From Rubrivivax sp. A210 (GTDB lineage Bacteria > Pseudomonadota > Gammaproteobacteria > Burkholderiales > Burkholderiaceae_C): DNA of 64,000 nucleotides. Shown here one piece after another: positions 17,410-29,532 of this stretch (positions are counted from its first letter, which is position 1; every line of letters begins with the position of its first letter). The notes below the pieces were generated by a model. The model did not search any database and was not told the origin of the DNA. It worked only from the letters and a program-made list of their open reading frames with translations. Location of the stretch: NCBI RefSeq assembly GCF_904426505.1, contig NZ_CAJGBN010000005.1:56812-120811 (forward strand), read 5' to 3'. Made by a program: the position numbers and the translations under genes.

Positions 17410-17970
17410 CGGCTCTGCGTTGCAAGTGCTTGATCTACCGGAGTTTACCCGGGCACCACCGACGCAGCAGAAGCAGTGGCACACGCAGCTCGTGTACCGC
17501 TGCAGTTGATGCAACGCCTGCCGGCAGCGCCATGGCCGTGGTCCCCAAGTGACCCGGCGGGGTGTGGTGGCAGGCGGAAGAGAGTCGCAAGAGAGCCCCG
17601 CTTCGCGCAGGCGAAGCACCGAAAATTCAAAGAATCCAGGCGGGGCCAGTCCGCGCCTGGGTTCCGCGTCCGGCACGCCGTTGCAGTCCATGTCGATCCC
17701 CTTCACCCACCCAGACCCCGACCGCCGCAGGCTCCCCGCCTGCGCCCGGGTGCAGGCCGCGCCGCGCGATCCGCGGCGCAGCGGGCGGGCGCCGGCAGAC
17801 GCTGCAACCCCGGCCGGCACGCACGCGCCAACGCTGCGCCGCTAAGGGCCCCCGATCCGTCGGGGGGCCACGCAGTCCAGGGCATTTCGCGCCAACGGTT
17901 CTGTCGCGTTTCTCGTGCATCGGTCTAAGGCTCGGGGCCGCCGCCATGGCAGCCCCGCACTGGAGTGCAG
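17410..17970 (+). other. Long rne 5' leader / divergent control region
   Basis: This gap has no gene that I can support. It holds at least two strong hairpins: GCTTCGC-GCAG-GCGAAGC at 17600-17617, and a GC-rich stem at 17847-17869 (GGCCCCCGA, loop TCCG, TCGGGGGGCC with one bulged base). Neither is followed by a T-run. In other proteobacteria the long rne leader is itself cut by RNase E and lets the enzyme limit its own synthesis; a similar role is inferred here from position and structure only. Confidence 0.55.
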
Positions 17971-20964
17971 ATGAAACGCATGCTGATCAATGCCACGCAG
18001 CCGGAAGAACGGCGCCTGGCGATCGTGGACGGGCAAAAGCTGCTCGACTTCGAAACCGAAATCGAGGGGCGCGAACAGCGCAAGGGCAATATCTACAAGG
18101 CCGTGATCACGCGGGTCGAGCCTTCGCTCGAAGCCTGTTTCGTGGATTACGGCGAAGATAGACACGGTTTCCTGCCGTTCAAGGAAATCTCGCGCAATTA
18201 CTTCCGCGAGGGCACCGAGGTCAAGAACGCGCGCATCCAGGATGCGGTGCGCGAGGGCGACAACCTGCTGGTGCAGGTCGAAAAGGAAGAGCGCGGCAAC
18301 AAGGGCGCGGCGCTGACCACCTTCGTCAGCCTGGCCGGGCGCTACCTGGTGCTGATGCCCAACAACCCGCGCGGCGGTGGCGTGAGCCGGCGCATCGAGG
18401 GCGAGGACCGTGAGGAACTGAAGGAAAACCTCGAGCAGCTCGACTACCCCAAGGGCATGAGCCTGATCGCGCGCACCGCCGGCATCGGCCGCAGCGCCGC
18501 CGAGCTGCAGTGGGACCTGAACTACATGCTCAAGCTCTGGGACGCCATCGACGGCGCCTCCAAGGCGGGCAAGGGCGCCTTCCTGATCTACCAGGAATCG
18601 AGCCTGGTCATCCGCGCCATCCGCGACTACTTCACCGCGGACATCGGCGAGATCCTGATCGACACCGACGACATCTTCGATCAGGCCCAGCAGTTCATGA
18701 ACCACGTGATGCCGGAGACGGCCAATCGCGTGAAGCGCTACCGCGACGACGCGCCGCTGTTCAGCCGCTTCCAGATCGAGCACCAGATCGAGACGGCCTT
18801 CAGCCGCACCGTCAACCTGCCCAGCGGCGGCGCCATCGTGATCGACCACACCGAGGCCCTGGTCTCGGTGGACGTGAACAGCGCCCGCGCCACGCGCGGC
18901 AGCGACATCGAGGAAACCGCCACCCGCACCAACCTGGAAGCCGCGGATGAAATCGCGCGCCAGATGCGGCTGCGCGACCTCGGCGGCCTCATCGTGGTCG
19001 ACTTCATCGACATGGAGGAGAGCAAGAACCGCCGCGAGGTCGAGCAGCGCCTGCGCGACGGCCTGCGCTTCGACCGCGCCCGCGTGCAGTTCAGCAGCAT
19101 CAGCAAGTTCGGCCTGCTGGAACTGAGCCGCCAACGCCTGCGCCCGGCGCTCAGCGAGGGCAACCACATCACCTGCCCGCGCTGCAACGGCACCGGCCAC
19201 ATCCGCGACACCGAAAGCAGCGCGCTGCAGATCCTGCGCATGGTGCAGGAAGAGTCGATGAAGGAAAACACCGCCGCCGTGCATGTGCAGGTGCCGGTGG
19301 AGGTGACGAGCTTCCTGCTCAACGAGAAACGCACCGAGATCACCAAGATCGAACTGAAGCAGCGCGTGACCGTGCTGCTGGTGCCCAACAAGCACCTCGA
19401 GACGCCCAACTACAAGCTCGAACGCCTGCGCCACGATGACCCGCGGCTGGAAGGCCTGCAGGCCAGCTACACGATGATCGAGGAGCCCGAGGACGAGGTC
19501 GGCATCACGCGCCGCCGCAGCTCGGACGACCGCGCCAAGCCCAAGCAGACCCCGGTGATCAAGGGCGTGCTGCCCGACCAGCCGGCGCCGCCGGCCCCGC
19601 CGCCCGCGCCCAAGCCGGTGGCCGCCGCGCCCGCCCCGGCACCCGTGGCGCCGCCGCCGCCGGCTGCGGCACCCGCTGCGCCCGCACCGGCCGCCGGCTC
19701 GGGCTTCTTCGGCTGGGTCAAGCGCCTGCTGGGCGGCAGCCCGGCACCGGCGCCCGCGACCCTGGTCGTGGCCCCTGCCCCCGTCAACGAGACGACGATC
19801 ACCGTCCCCACGACCGACAAGCGAGAAGGCCGCCGCCCTGAGCGCGGCGGCGAGCGTGGCGGCGACCGCGGCCCGCGTGGCGAGCGCGGGGATCGTGGCG
19901 ACCGCGGCGCACGCGGTGGCCGTGGCGAAGGACGCGGCGAAGGCCGTGACGGCCGCGGTGAAAGCCGAGGCGAAGGCCGTGGCGACAACCGCGGCCGGGG
20001 CCCGCGCCCCGAGGCCCAGCCCGGCGACGCCGCGGCCCCCCGTGAGGACCGTCCGCCGCGCGAGGACCGCCCGCCGCGTGACGACAGCCGCCGCGGCCCG
20101 CGGCCCGAGCGTGCGCCGCGTCCCGACGAGAGCGCCGACGCGCAGGCCGTGCCGCAACAGGCCTTTGCCGACAGCGCCCCGGGCGCCGAAGGCGCTGCCG
20201 GTGGCGAGGGCGAGGCCCGCGACGGCCGCCGCCGCCGCCGGCGTGGTGGCCGTGACCGTGGTGAAGGCCGCGGTGACGAGGGTCAGGCGCTGCAAGGCGT
20301 GTCGGAAGCCGAAATCGCGGCCGTCAATGCCCAGGACGCGCCGGCTGCCGAAGGCGGCAGCGAGGCCGCCCCCGCCGCCGAGGGTGGCGAGCGCGAACGT
20401 GGCCGACGTGGCCGTGGCCGCGGGCGTGACCGCGAGCGCGACGGCGGGCGCGAGGGTGGCCGCGAAGGCCAGCCGGACGCACGCGAAGGCGCCGAGCCGA
20501 GTGCAAGCGCCGAAGGTGGCGAAAGCGTGCCGATCCAGCCCCTGCAGGAGCTGCAGCCGCTGCAACCCCTGCAGAGCGCGGCCGAGCCAGCGCCTGCCGA
20601 AGCCCCTGCGCCGACGGCCGCGGCCGAGGCGGTGATCCAGGCCCCCGCGCCGGTGGCGGTCGCGGCCCCCGCGCCGGCCCCGCGCCCGGAGCCCGCGCCG
20701 GCCCGCATCGAGCCCTACCAGCTGCCGACCGCCGAACTCGGCGCGCTGGCGGCTTCGGCCGGGCTGGAGTGGGTGCAGTCCGACGCCGGCAAGATCAGCG
20801 CGGTGCAGGCCGCGATGGCGGCCGAGCCGCCGCAGATCCGCGTGCCGCGCGAACCGCGCCGCCATGTGCTGGCCGACGAGGGCCCGCTGGTCCTGGTCGA
20901 GACGCGCAAGGACTTGTCGCAGATGAAACTGCCCTTCGAGGCGGCCTCGACCTCGCCGCACTGA
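17971..20964 (+). CDS. rne: Ribonuclease E
   Basis: 997 residues. The catalytic half begins [13 protein letters not shown], nearly identical to the E. coli start, which picks this ATG over a GTG two codons upstream. An S1 domain spans about residues 35-120. The catalytic aspartates lie in VSVDVNSAR (about 300) and [10 protein letters not shown] (about 344), and the zinc link is CPRCNGTGH (about 402), all at E. coli-like positions. From about residue 520 the protein is a proline/alanine- and Arg-Gly-rich disordered scaffold with collagen-like RGE/RGD repeats and a short conserved-looking end (QMKLPFE). It carries out bulk mRNA decay and rRNA/tRNA maturation, usually as the core of a degradosome at the inner membrane. 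Confidence 0.97.
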   Translation: MKRMLINATQPEERRLAIVDGQKLLDFETEIEGREQRKGNIYKAVITRVEPSLEACFVDYGEDRHGFLPFKEISRNYFREGTEVKNARIQDAVREGDNLLVQVEKEERGNKGAALTTFVSLAGRYLVLMPNNPRGGGVSRRIEGEDREELKENLEQLDYPKGMSLIARTAGIGRSAAELQWDLNYMLKLWDAIDGASKAGKGAFLIYQESSLVIRAIRDYFTADIGEILIDTDDIFDQAQQFMNHVMPETANRVKRYRDDAPLFSRFQIEHQIETAFSRTVNLPSGGAIVIDHTEALVSVDVNSARATRGSDIEETATRTNLEAADEIARQMRLRDLGGLIVVDFIDMEESKNRREVEQRLRDGLRFDRARVQFSSISKFGLLELSRQRLRPALSEGNHITCPRCNGTGHIRDTESSALQILRMVQEESMKENTAAVHVQVPVEVTSFLLNEKRTEITKIELKQRVTVLLVPNKHLETPNYKLERLRHDDPRLEGLQASYTMIEEPEDEVGITRRRSSDDRAKPKQTPVIKGVLPDQPAPPAPPPAPKPVAAAPAPAPVAPPPPAAAPAAPAPAAGSGFFGWVKRLLGGSPAPAPATLVVAPAPVNETTITVPTTDKREGRRPERGGERGGDRGPRGERGDRGDRGARGGRGEGRGEGRDGRGESRGEGRGDNRGRGPRPEAQPGDAAAPREDRPPREDRPPRDDSRRGPRPERAPRPDESADAQAVPQQAFADSAPGAEGAAGGEGEARDGRRRRRRGGRDRGEGRGDEGQALQGVSEAEIAAVNAQDAPAAEGGSEAAPAAEGGERERGRRGRGRGRDRERDGGREGGREGQPDAREGAEPSASAEGGESVPIQPLQELQPLQPLQSAAEPAPAEAPAPTAAAEAVIQAPAPVAVAAPAPAPRPEPAPARIEPYQLPTAELGALAASAGLEWVQSDAGKISAVQAAMAAEPPQIRVPREPRRHVLADEGPLVLVETRKDLSQMKLPFEAASTSPH

Positions 20965-20985
20965 CCGCGCCTGGCGCGCCATGCG

Positions 20986-21012
20986 AAAGGCCCCGCTCGC
21001 GGGGCCTTTTTC
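20986..21012. terminator. Bidirectional terminator between rne and nagZ
   Basis: GGCCCCG, loop CTCG, CGGGGCC, with AAA on the left and TTTTT on the right. It lies just after the rne stop and just after the end of the convergent nagZ gene, so it can stop both transcripts. Confidence 0.9.
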
Positions 21013-21036
21013 ATTGCCGGGCCGATATCGGCCGCG

Positions 21037-22104
21037 CTACGGCAGCCGCTCCAGCGCGCGCTGGTAGACCGGGTCGTGCATCAGGTCGTCCCAGGCCAGC
21101 GGCGGCGTCTGTGGCAGCAGGGCCAGGCGGCGCTGCTCGCTGTCGGGATCGGCCTGCCAATGGCCGGCGGCGGCCAGGGCCTCCAGGTCGACCAGGAAAT
21201 CGTCGAGCAGGGCACCCTTGTCCAGCGACTGATTGCACAGCAGCACCAGGTCGCAGCCGGCGTCCAGCGCCAGCGCGCCAGCCTCGGCGTGGCTGAGTGC
21301 GCTGCCTTCGAGATGGCGGGCCGCTTCCATGCCCAGATCGTCGCTGAAGACGGCGCCCGTGAAGCCCAGCCGCCCGCGCAGGATTTCCTTCAGCCAGCGC
21401 GCCGAGAAGCCGGCCGGCCGGCCGTCAACCTTGGGGTAGACCACATGAGCCGGCATCACCGCGGTGAGCGTGGTGCTCAGCCATTCATAGGGCCGGGCGT
21501 CATCAGCCAGCAGGGTAGCGAGGCCGCGCCGGTCCACCGGAACCGCGACATGGCTGTCGGCCTTGACGTGGCCGTGGCCGGGGAAGTGCTTGCCGCAATT
21601 GCCCATGCCGGCACGCAGCAGGCCGTGCATCAGGCTCTTGGCCAGCAGCGCGGCGACACGGGCATCGCGGTGGAAGGCGCGGTCGCCGATGACGCTGCTG
21701 CCGCCGTGGTCGAGGTCGAGCACCGGCGTGAAGCTGAGGTCGACGCCGCAGGCGCGCAGCTCAGAAGCCAGCACATGGCCGGCGGCGCTGGCGGCATCGG
21801 TGGCGGCCAGCGGGTCGCTCATCCACATCTCGCCCAGCACGCGCATGGCCGGCAGCGCGGTGAAGCCGTCGCTGCGAAAGCGCTGCACGCGGCCGCCTTC
21901 GTGGTCGACGCACACCAGCACATCGGGCCGCAGCTTCTTGATGGAGGCCGTCAACGCGGTGAGCTGGCGCCGGTTCTCCCAGTTGCGCGCAAACAGGATC
22001 AGACCGCCGGTGAGCGGGTGGCGCAGCCGGCGTTTGTCGGCGGCGCTGAGGCTGGTGCCGGCGATGTCCAGCACCACGGGCGCGTGTGAGGCGTGTTCGG
22101 TCAT
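21037..22104 (-). CDS. nagZ: Beta-N-acetylhexosaminidase NagZ
   Basis: 355 residues, family GH3. Signatures: [16 protein letters not shown] (about residue 31), [12 protein letters not shown] (about 67), the substrate and catalytic His region [18 protein letters not shown] (about 173) and the nucleophile [10 protein letters not shown] (about 255). NagZ is cytosolic and removes GlcNAc from anhydromuropeptides in cell-wall recycling; its products can also signal beta-lactamase induction. The start (MTEHASHAP) overlaps the acpS stop by four bases. The last gene of the recO-pdxJ-acpS-nagZ run, ending at the shared terminator with rne. Confidence 0.95.
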   Translation of the reverse strand: MTEHASHAPVVLDIAGTSLSAADKRRLRHPLTGGLILFARNWENRRQLTALTASIKKLRPDVLVCVDHEGGRVQRFRSDGFTALPAMRVLGEMWMSDPLAATDAASAAGHVLASELRACGVDLSFTPVLDLDHGGSSVIGDRAFHRDARVAALLAKSLMHGLLRAGMGNCGKHFPGHGHVKADSHVAVPVDRRGLATLLADDARPYEWLSTTLTAVMPAHVVYPKVDGRPAGFSARWLKEILRGRLGFTGAVFSDDLGMEAARHLEGSALSHAEAGALALDAGCDLVLLCNQSLDKGALLDDFLVDLEALAAAGHWQADPDSEQRRLALLPQTPPLAWDDLMHDPVYQRALERLP

Positions 22105-22517
22105 GGAATGGCCTCGGGGGTTGCGGGGCGGGTTTCGACGACGACGAAGGACGAGGCGTAGTCGGTCTCGTCGGTGACGCTGACATGGGCGACGAGGCCG
22201 CGCGCCTCGAACCAGGCCGCCAGTTCGCCGTGCAGGCGGATGAAGGGCTTGCCGCTGGGCTCGTTGAGGATCTCGCAGGCGCGCCACTGCATGGGGCTGC
22301 GTATGCCCAGGCCGATGGCCTTGGAAAAAGCCTCCTTGGCCGAGAAGCGCGTGGCCAGGAAGCGAACGCCGCGCGCCGGCGTGCGCTCGCGCCGGGCCTG
22401 GAAGACGCGCAACTCGGCCGGGCCCAGCACGCGCTCGGGAAAGCGCTCGCCGCGGCGCTCCAGCGTGGCCTGGATGCGGCGCACGTCGCAGAGGTCGGTG
22501 CCGATGCCGACGATCAC
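22101..22517 (-). CDS. acpS: Holo-[acyl-carrier-protein] synthase
   Basis: 138 residues from a GTG start. [14 protein letters not shown] at the N-terminus carries the metal-binding aspartate, and [13 protein letters not shown] carries the glutamate/lysine motif of AcpS-type phosphopantetheinyl transferases. It moves 4'-phosphopantetheine from CoA to the serine of the acyl carrier protein, here encoded by acpP further up the same strand. The GTG overlaps the pdxJ stop (GTGA), so the two are coupled; the pdxJ-acpS order is standard in proteobacteria. Confidence 0.95.
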   Translation of the reverse strand: MIVGIGTDLCDVRRIQATLERRGERFPERVLGPAELRVFQARRERTPARGVRFLATRFSAKEAFSKAIGLGIRSPMQWRACEILNEPSGKPFIRLHGELAAWFEARGLVAHVSVTDETDYASSFVVVETRPATPEAIP

Positions 22518-23338
22518 GCCGGCCCCTGGCCTTGGCGGATGCAGCGCAGGTAGTCGCGCACGGTCGCGGGCAGGCCGAGCTCGAGCGCGTCGGCCACCAG
22601 CGCGTGGCCGATGGAGACCTCGAGCACGCCCGGCACGGCGCGCAGGAAGTCGGCCAGGTTGTCGCGATTGAGGTCGTGGCCGGCGTTGACGCCCAGGCCC
22701 TGGGCCTGGGCGGCGGCGGCGGCGGCGGCGAAACCCGCCAGCTGCTCGCCTTGCCCCGGCTGGCCATGGGCGGCCGTTCCGTGGAGTGCAGCGGCATGCG
22801 CCGCCGCGTAAGGCTCGGTGTAGAGCTCCACGCGGTCGGCCCCGACCGCCCGCACCAGCACCATCGCCGCGGGCAGCGGGTCCATGAAGAGGCTGACGCG
22901 CACGCCCAGTGCGTGGGCTTCTTCGATCAGCGGGCGCAGGCGTTCGCCGTCGGCGGCGAGATCCCAGCCGTGGTCGCTGGTGAACTGGCCTTCGCTGTCG
23001 GGCACGAAGGTGCACTGCTGCGGCCTCACCGCGCGCACGAAGTCCATCAGGTTGTGGAAGGGGTTGCCCTCGATGTTGTATTCCGCCTGCGGCCACTGGC
23101 GCAGCAGCGCCGCCACCTCGTACACATCACCGGCGCGGATGTGGCGTTCGTCGGGCCGCGGGTGGACGGTGATGCCGTCGGCGCCGGCCTCCAGGCACAG
23201 CGTGGCGGCGCGCAACACGCTGGGGATGCCCAGGTGGCGCGTGTTGCGCAACGAGGCCACCTTGTTGAGATTGACCGAGAGCGCGCAGCGTCCGCTGCGA
23301 TGTCCGGCGCCGGATTCGGGGGCGATCAGGGGATTCAT
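22514..23338 (-). CDS. pdxJ: Pyridoxine 5'-phosphate synthase
   Basis: 274 residues, slightly longer than the usual 240-260. Characteristic segments: [15 protein letters not shown] (about residue 20), [12 protein letters not shown] (about 55), EYNIEGNP and [19 protein letters not shown] (about 108), and VSLFMDP. It condenses 1-deoxyxylulose 5-phosphate with 3-amino-2-oxopropyl phosphate in vitamin B6 synthesis. A short alanine/glycine-rich insert near the middle accounts for the extra length. A two-stem intergenic repeat begins exactly at its start codon and separates it from recO. Confidence 0.95.
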   Translation of the reverse strand: MNPLIAPESGAGHRSGRCALSVNLNKVASLRNTRHLGIPSVLRAATLCLEAGADGITVHPRPDERHIRAGDVYEVAALLRQWPQAEYNIEGNPFHNLMDFVRAVRPQQCTFVPDSEGQFTSDHGWDLAADGERLRPLIEEAHALGVRVSLFMDPLPAAMVLVRAVGADRVELYTEPYAAAHAAALHGTAAHGQPGQGEQLAGFAAAAAAAQAQGLGVNAGHDLNRDNLADFLRAVPGVLEVSIGHALVADALELGLPATVRDYLRCIRQGQGPA

Positions 23339-23410
23339 CAGTACCGCCCGGCCGTTCCGAGGGTACTGATCGCCCCCTCGGGGGGCAGCGAACGAAGTGA
23401 GCGTGGGGGT
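23338..23410. repeat. Two-stem intergenic repeat, copy B (between recO and pdxJ)
   Basis: TCAGTACC pairs with GGTACTGA around GCCCGGCCGTTCCGAG. It is followed by GCCCCCTCGGGGGGCAGCGA and then ACGAAGTGAGCGTGGGGG. It matches copy A over its whole length with few differences, and the first stem stays perfect because the changed position covaries. It touches the pdxJ start codon. Confidence 0.8.
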
Positions 23411-23419
23411 CGTGTCATT

Positions 23420-24202
23420 TCAGGCGGGTCGAGGAATCTCGTTGAGGCGCTGCACGCCGCGCCACACCTGGCGCGTGCGCAGCCTGTCGTGGCCGAGGTG
23501 GTGGTGGAGCAGTTCGCGCAGCGGCGCGCGCAGCGCGCCGGCCACGGGGGCGCAGGCCTGGCGCAGCGTCTCGCCGCTGCCGTGGGCCAGGGCCGCTTCC
23601 AGTAGCACCCAGTCGGCGCCGGCCAGGCCGCCGGCGTTGGCAGCCGCGCAGACCCCGGCCTCGGGGTGCAGGCTGTAGCGGCCGGCGGGGCGCAGCGGCT
23701 CGGCGGTCTGGGTGGTCAGCGCCAGCTCGGGCAGCCAGCCCAGCTCGCGCAGCAGGATCAGCTCGAAGGCGCGCAGCACCGCCGCCTCTTCGCCGCTTTC
23801 GGCGCGCGTGGCCAGCGCCGCCAGCGTGTCGGCATAGGCGTCGAAGAGCGCCGGGTGGGCGTCCTGGCGCACCAGCAGCTGCAACAGCAGCTCGTTCAGG
23901 TAGTAGGCCGAGAACATCGCCGCCGCGCCCAGCAACGGGCGCCCGCCGGCCCATTCGGCGCCGCGCAGCGTGTGCACCTCGGATTGCTCGTCGGCCGGCG
24001 TGCGGCCCAGCAGCGCGTGCAGCGGCTGGAAGGGCAGCAGCACGGCGCGGAAGTTGGAGGTCGGCCGCTTGGCGCCCTTGGCGGCCACGACGACGCGGCC
24101 GCGCTCGCGCGTGAACAGCTCGACGATCAGGCTCGATTCGCTCCAGTCGTGCTGGTGCAGCACATAGGACAGCAGCTGCGGCGCCGCCCTACTCGTAGCC
24201 AT
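23420..24202 (-). CDS. recO: DNA repair protein RecO
   Basis: 260 residues. The N-terminal OB-fold region has [24 protein letters not shown] (conserved core [14 protein letters not shown]) and [19 protein letters not shown] helical domain follows with [21 protein letters not shown] and [14 protein letters not shown]. RecO works with RecF/RecR to load RecA on single-stranded DNA and to anneal strands. The usual zinc-finger cysteines are missing, as in many Gram-negative RecO proteins. It overlaps the end of era by 14 bases, matching the common era-recO pairing. Confidence 0.93.
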   Translation of the reverse strand: MATSRAAPQLLSYVLHQHDWSESSLIVELFTRERGRVVVAAKGAKRPTSNFRAVLLPFQPLHALLGRTPADEQSEVHTLRGAEWAGGRPLLGAAAMFSAYYLNELLLQLLVRQDAHPALFDAYADTLAALATRAESGEEAAVLRAFELILLRELGWLPELALTTQTAEPLRPAGRYSLHPEAGVCAAANAGGLAGADWVLLEAALAHGSGETLRQACAPVAGALRAPLRELLHHHLGHDRLRTRQVWRGVQRLNEIPRPA

Positions 24203-25109
24203 AGCTGCGCAGATGGGCCTCGTCGTCGGCCCAGCCCGAGCGCACCTTGACCCACAGCTCGAGAAAGACCTTGGCGTCCCACAGGCGCTCGAGCTCCTGC
24301 CGCGCCTCGCTGCCGATACGCTTGAGGCGCTCGCCGCCCTCGCCGATGACCATGCCCTTGTGGGCGTCGCGCTCGACCACGATGCTGGCGGCGATGCGGC
24401 GCAAGTTGCCTTCCTCTTCGAACTTCTCGATCACCACGGTGCAGGCATAGGGCAGCTCGTCGCCGGTGAGACGGAACAGCTTCTCGCGGATCAGCTCGCC
24501 GGCCAGGAAGCGCTCGCTGCGGTCGGTGAGCGCGTCTTCCTCGTACAGCCAGGGCTGCTGCGGCAGGTAGGGCTCGACGATGCCCAGCAGGCGTTCGACA
24601 TCGGCCTCGCGTGTGGCCGACATCGGCACGAACTCGGCGAAGGCCTGGCGCTCCTGCATCTGCTTCAGCCAAGGCAGCACGTCCTGGCGCCGCGCCAGCG
24701 TGTCGAGCTTGTTGGCCACCAGCAGCACCGGCTTGCCCTGCATGGACTCGGCCTGCAGCAGCGCCAGCACCTTGGCGTCGGGCTGGCCGAAGCGGCCGGC
24801 CTCGACGACGAAGAGCACGACGTCGACATCGCCGAGAGAGGACAGCACGGTGCGGTTGAGCGTCCGGTTCAGCGCCGCGGCGTGCTTGTCCTGGAAGCCC
24901 GGCGTGTCGACGAAGACGAATTGCGCCGGGCCCCGCGTGCGGATGCCGGTGATGCGGTGCCGCGTGGTCTGGGCCTTGTTGCTGGTGATGCTGATCTTCT
25001 GCCCCACCAGCGCATTCATCAGCGTGCTCTTGCCGACATTGGGGCGGCCGACGATGGCGACGAGGCCGCAGCGCTGGGGGGCGCCGGCGGCGGGAGTGGT
25101 GTCGTTCAT
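24189..25109 (-). CDS. era: GTPase Era
   Basis: 306 residues. GTPase motifs: G1 GRPNVGKST (about residue 21), G3 DTPGFQ (about 69) and G4 NKLD (about 132). A C-terminal KH domain carries [20 protein letters not shown]. Era binds 16S rRNA near its 3' end and is needed for 30S assembly. The start chosen (MNDTTPAAG) is 10 bases after the rnc stop; the open frame upstream only covers rnc in another frame. The rnc-era pairing is conserved across proteobacteria. Confidence 0.96.
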   Translation of the reverse strand: MNDTTPAAGAPQRCGLVAIVGRPNVGKSTLMNALVGQKISITSNKAQTTRHRITGIRTRGPAQFVFVDTPGFQDKHAAALNRTLNRTVLSSLGDVDVVLFVVEAGRFGQPDAKVLALLQAESMQGKPVLLVANKLDTLARRQDVLPWLKQMQERQAFAEFVPMSATREADVERLLGIVEPYLPQQPWLYEEDALTDRSERFLAGELIREKLFRLTGDELPYACTVVIEKFEEEGNLRRIAASIVVERDAHKGMVIGEGGERLKRIGSEARQELERLWDAKVFLELWVKVRSGWADDEAHLRSYGYE

Positions 25110-25119
25110 GCTTGCCTCG

Positions 25120-25824
25120 TCAGGAGCGCAGCGGGCCGCCGGGGCGGTCGCTGGCCTTGAGCGCATCGAGCAGGCGTCGCGCCGCTTCCTGCTCGGCGGC
25201 GCGGCGCGAGCGCCCCTCGCCGGTCTCGGTGAGCGCCAGCGCGGCCACCGCGCACTCGACCTCGAAGGTCTGGGCATGCGCCTGGCCGCGTGTGGCGACG
25301 ATGCGGTAGGCCGGCACCGCGATGCGGCGGGCCTGCAGCCATTCCTGCAGCTCGGTCTTGGCGTCCTTGGTCCAGCTCTCGGCCTCGGTGGCCTGGATGA
25401 TCTCGCCGAAGACCTGCTGCACCAGCGAGCGCGCCGGCTCCCAGCCGCCATCGATGAAGACAGCGCCAATGATGGCCTCGAGCGCGTCGGCCAGGATGGA
25501 CGGCCGCTGGGCGCCGCCACCGCGCGCCTCGCCCTCGGACAGGCGCAGCACCTCGGGCAGGCCCAGCATCAGCGCCGCGCGGTGCAGGCTGTCCTCGCGC
25601 ACCAGGTGGGCGCGCACGCGCGTCAGATCACCTTCGTCACTGCCCGAGAAGCGTTCGTAGAGCAGGCCCGAGACCGCCAGGCTCAGCACCGCGTCGCCGA
25701 GGAACTCGAGCCGCTCGTTGTGCTCGGCGCCCCAGCTGCGGTGGGTGAGCGCGCGCTGCAGCAGCCCGGCCTGGCCGAAGCGATAGCCCAGGCGCTGTTG
25801 CAGCGCATCGAGGCGCTTGTCCAT
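25120..25824 (-). CDS. rnc: Ribonuclease III
   Basis: 234 residues. The catalytic signature [18 protein letters not shown] (about residues 38-55) is followed by a second acidic cluster ([16 protein letters not shown], about 112), giving the metal-binding Glu/Asp set. The C-terminal double-stranded RNA-binding domain starts near residue 158 ([11 protein letters not shown]) and ends [13 protein letters not shown]. The enzyme cuts double-stranded regions in the rRNA precursor and some mRNAs. Start ATG ([14 protein letters not shown]) follows the DUF4845 gene stop by five bases. Confidence 0.96.
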   Translation of the reverse strand: MDKRLDALQQRLGYRFGQAGLLQRALTHRSWGAEHNERLEFLGDAVLSLAVSGLLYERFSGSDEGDLTRVRAHLVREDSLHRAALMLGLPEVLRLSEGEARGGGAQRPSILADALEAIIGAVFIDGGWEPARSLVQQVFGEIIQATEAESWTKDAKTELQEWLQARRIAVPAYRIVATRGQAHAQTFEVECAVAALALTETGEGRSRRAAEQEAARRLLDALKASDRPGGPLRS

Positions 25825-25829
25825 GGTGC

Positions 25830-26210
25830 CTACTTCGACCGCCCTTCATACTTGATGAGCAGGTAGACCGATCCGTAGATGGGGATCTCCTTGTCGTAGG
25901 CGTAGCTGATCACGACGCGGTCGTTCTCCTTGGTGATCAGCAAGTCCTTGCCGGTGAGGGAGGCGATGGAGTATTCGACATCGCGCTGCTTGTCGAAGGC
26001 AGCCCGCGCCTCGGCCACCGTGGACGGCTGGCTGGCGGCGATCTTCTCGACCAGGCGCTGGACGGTGACATACTCGTTCACCGTGGGCAGCGTGCGCACC
26101 AGCAAATAGGCGAAGAAGGCCACCAGAAAGGCCCAGAACATCAGGCCGAACAGCGTGATGCCGCGCTGGCCGTGCCGCAGGGAGTGCTTTGCCATCGGGT
26201 TGCGTTTCAT
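25830..26210 (-). CDS. DUF4845 membrane protein
   Basis: 126 residues from MKRNPMAKH. One N-terminal membrane span (GITLFGLMFWAFLVAFFAYLLV, starting near residue 16), then a soluble domain with VNEYVTVQRLVEKIA and DRVVISYAYDKEIPIYG. It has the pilin-like RGITLFGL start seen in this family but no prepilin peptidase site that I would defend. DUF4845 genes sit between lepB and rnc in many betaproteobacteria; function unknown. An alternative start five codons in (MAKHSLRHG) and another eight codons out are possible. Confidence 0.75.
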   Translation of the reverse strand: MKRNPMAKHSLRHGQRGITLFGLMFWAFLVAFFAYLLVRTLPTVNEYVTVQRLVEKIAASQPSTVAEARAAFDKQRDVEYSIASLTGKDLLITKENDRVVISYAYDKEIPIYGSVYLLIKYEGRSK

Positions 26211-26230
26211 GGAAGCGGGCGCCCGCCGGG

Positions 26231-27199
26231 TCAATGGAAGGGGCCGATGCGGCCCGGATTGCCGAAGTTCATCCAGACGAAGAAGGCCCGGCCGACGATA
26301 TTCTCGTCGGGCACGAAGCCCCAGAAGCGCGAATCCTGCGAATTGTCGCGGTTGTCACCCATCATGAAGTAATGGCCGGGCGGCACCTTGCAGACCACGC
26401 CCTCGGGCGAGTAGCGGCAGTTCTCGGCCATCGGGAAGCGCTTGGGATCGGGGCCGTACCAGGCGCTGCGGCTGGTGTCGACGCGAACCTTGTGCTCTGC
26501 CTCGCCCAGCTTCTCGAGGTACATCGGGCTGTAGCTCAGGCTGTCGTCGTCGTAGTGCTCGCCCTGCGCCACGGTCTCGACCAGCTTGCCGTTGATGCTG
26601 AGCTTCTGGTTGAGGTAGGCCACCTCGTCGCCGGGCAGGCCGACGACGCGCTTGATGTAGTCCAGCCGCGGGTCCACCGGGTAGCGGAAGACCATCACGT
26701 CGCCGCGCTTGACCGCGTTGTTGTCGATGATCTTCTTGTTGATCACCGGCAGCCGCACGCCGTAGTGGAACTTGTTGACGAGGATGAGGTCGCCCACCAG
26801 CAGCGTCGGCACCATCGAGCCCGAGGGAATCTTGAAGGGCTCGAAGAGGAAGGAGCGCAGGATGAAGACGACCAGGATCACCGGAAAGAGCCCGGCCGTC
26901 CAATCCAGCCACCAGGGCTGCATCAGCAGCTTCTCGCGCGCCTGCGCGACATCTCCGTCGACCTTCTCGATGCCCAGCCGCGCCAGTTCGGCGCGGCGCG
27001 CGCTGTCGTTCTGCTCCAGCTGATCCGCCGCCGCCAGGCGTGCCGGCCGGAAGCGGAAGCGCTCGGCCAGCCAGAAGAAGCTGGTGACCAGCGTCAGCAT
27101 GAAGAGCAGCAGCGAGAAGTTGCCGGTCCAGTAGTTCAGGAACCAGCCGCCCAGGTAGACGGCCAGGGCGCCGTACAGCGCGGCGGTGAGGGTGCTCAT
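26231..27199 (-). CDS. lepB: Signal peptidase I
   Basis: 322 residues. Two N-terminal membrane spans frame a cytosolic loop (FLNYWTGNFSLLLFMLTLV; LFPVILVVFILRSFLF). The catalytic serine is in FKIPSGSMVPTLLVGD (about residue 140) and the general-base lysine in DYIKRVVGLPGDE (about 203); the C-terminal box is MMGDNRDNSQDSR. It removes signal peptides from exported proteins at the outer face of the inner membrane. The start (MSTLTAALYG) is eight bases after the lepA stop, and lepA-lepB is a standard operon. Confidence 0.96.
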   Translation of the reverse strand: MSTLTAALYGALAVYLGGWFLNYWTGNFSLLLFMLTLVTSFFWLAERFRFRPARLAAADQLEQNDSARRAELARLGIEKVDGDVAQAREKLLMQPWWLDWTAGLFPVILVVFILRSFLFEPFKIPSGSMVPTLLVGDLILVNKFHYGVRLPVINKKIIDNNAVKRGDVMVFRYPVDPRLDYIKRVVGLPGDEVAYLNQKLSINGKLVETVAQGEHYDDDSLSYSPMYLEKLGEAEHKVRVDTSRSAWYGPDPKRFPMAENCRYSPEGVVCKVPPGHYFMMGDNRDNSQDSRFWGFVPDENIVGRAFFVWMNFGNPGRIGPFH

Positions 27200-27207
27200 T
27201 GCGGGGT

Positions 27208-29016
<1,809 letters not shown>

Positions 29017-29122
29017 GGCGTGATCAGACTAGGCAACGGGTGGCCGGCCAGGAGGCTCAGCCGCTTCGGCGCAGGCCCGCATCGCAAGGCAATGCGGGGG
29101 CCCGAGAGGCCGCGCCGAGGCT

Positions 29123-29157
29123 AAAAAAAAGGCGCGTCCAAATGGGTGACGCGCCTT
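29123..29157 (-). terminator. Strong minus-strand intrinsic terminator upstream of lepA
   Basis: Read on the minus strand: AAGGCGCGTC, a nine-base loop, GACGCGCCTT, then a run of eight T in all. The T-run is present only on this strand. It lies nearly 400 bases after the mucD stop and 105 bases before lepA, so it terminates something that starts in between, or attenuates lepA. Confidence 0.85.
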
Positions 29158-29193
29158 CCAACAGAACGTTTGGCAACTGCTTGTTGGGCACCC

Positions 29194-29199
29194 ATTGTA
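29194..29199 (-). promoter_or_regulatory. Possible -10 element (TACAAT) upstream of the lepA-proximal terminator
   Basis: TACAAT on the minus strand, with no clear -35. A transcript starting about seven bases downstream would reach the terminator at 29123 after roughly 65 nt. Confidence 0.25.
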
Positions 29200-29497
29200 G
29201 AACAAAGCATCGGCCGGGAAGCCGCGTCATTGCTTGATTTCCGGCCGTTGCAGCAATCAGACAGGCGGAAGTTATCAACAGATTGTCAACAGGCTGACAC
29301 CAACCTGGCGCAGGACTTGCGAACCCCGACTTGCTTCAAGCAACAACGGAAAATGGGGCCGCCGGCGGCGATTCTAGACGGCCCGGAAGGTAATCCAGCG
29401 AGTCACCGATTTGAAGCTAGTGATCACCAACTTTGCCATCAGGATTTGCATGCTGCGTCGCAGCAATATGACAAGCCGTCATCCCGCCAGGTGGAAA

Positions 29498-29532
29498 GAC
29501 CCGACGCCGCAGTCAACTTGCGACGCCGGGTC
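29498..29532 (-). terminator. Hairpin terminator of the rpoE-rseA-mucB-mucD transcript
   Basis: Starting 10 bases after the mucD stop, the minus-strand RNA can form a 14-base stem: GACCCGGCGTCGCA with TGCGGCGTCGGGTC (two G-U pairs), loop AGTTGAC, followed by only UUUCC. The stem is convincing; the U-run is weak. Confidence 0.65.

Noticed and set aside
17842..20982. A 1046-codon open frame antisense to rne
   Set aside because: It is low-complexity (Arg/Gln/Ala/Gly-rich) with no domain, and mirrors the GC-rich codons of rne, a certain gene. Long antisense frames are expected at this GC content.
29057..29278. A 73-codon minus-strand frame upstream of lepA
   Set aside because: It spans a strong terminator, has no ribosome site and resembles no family.
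29272..29291. Two DnaA-box-like nonamers (TTATCAACA and TTGTCAACA) spaced 11 bases apart
   Set aside because: Each differs from the consensus TTATCCACA, there are only two, and no dnaA, dnaN or AT-rich unwinding region is near. Not an origin.
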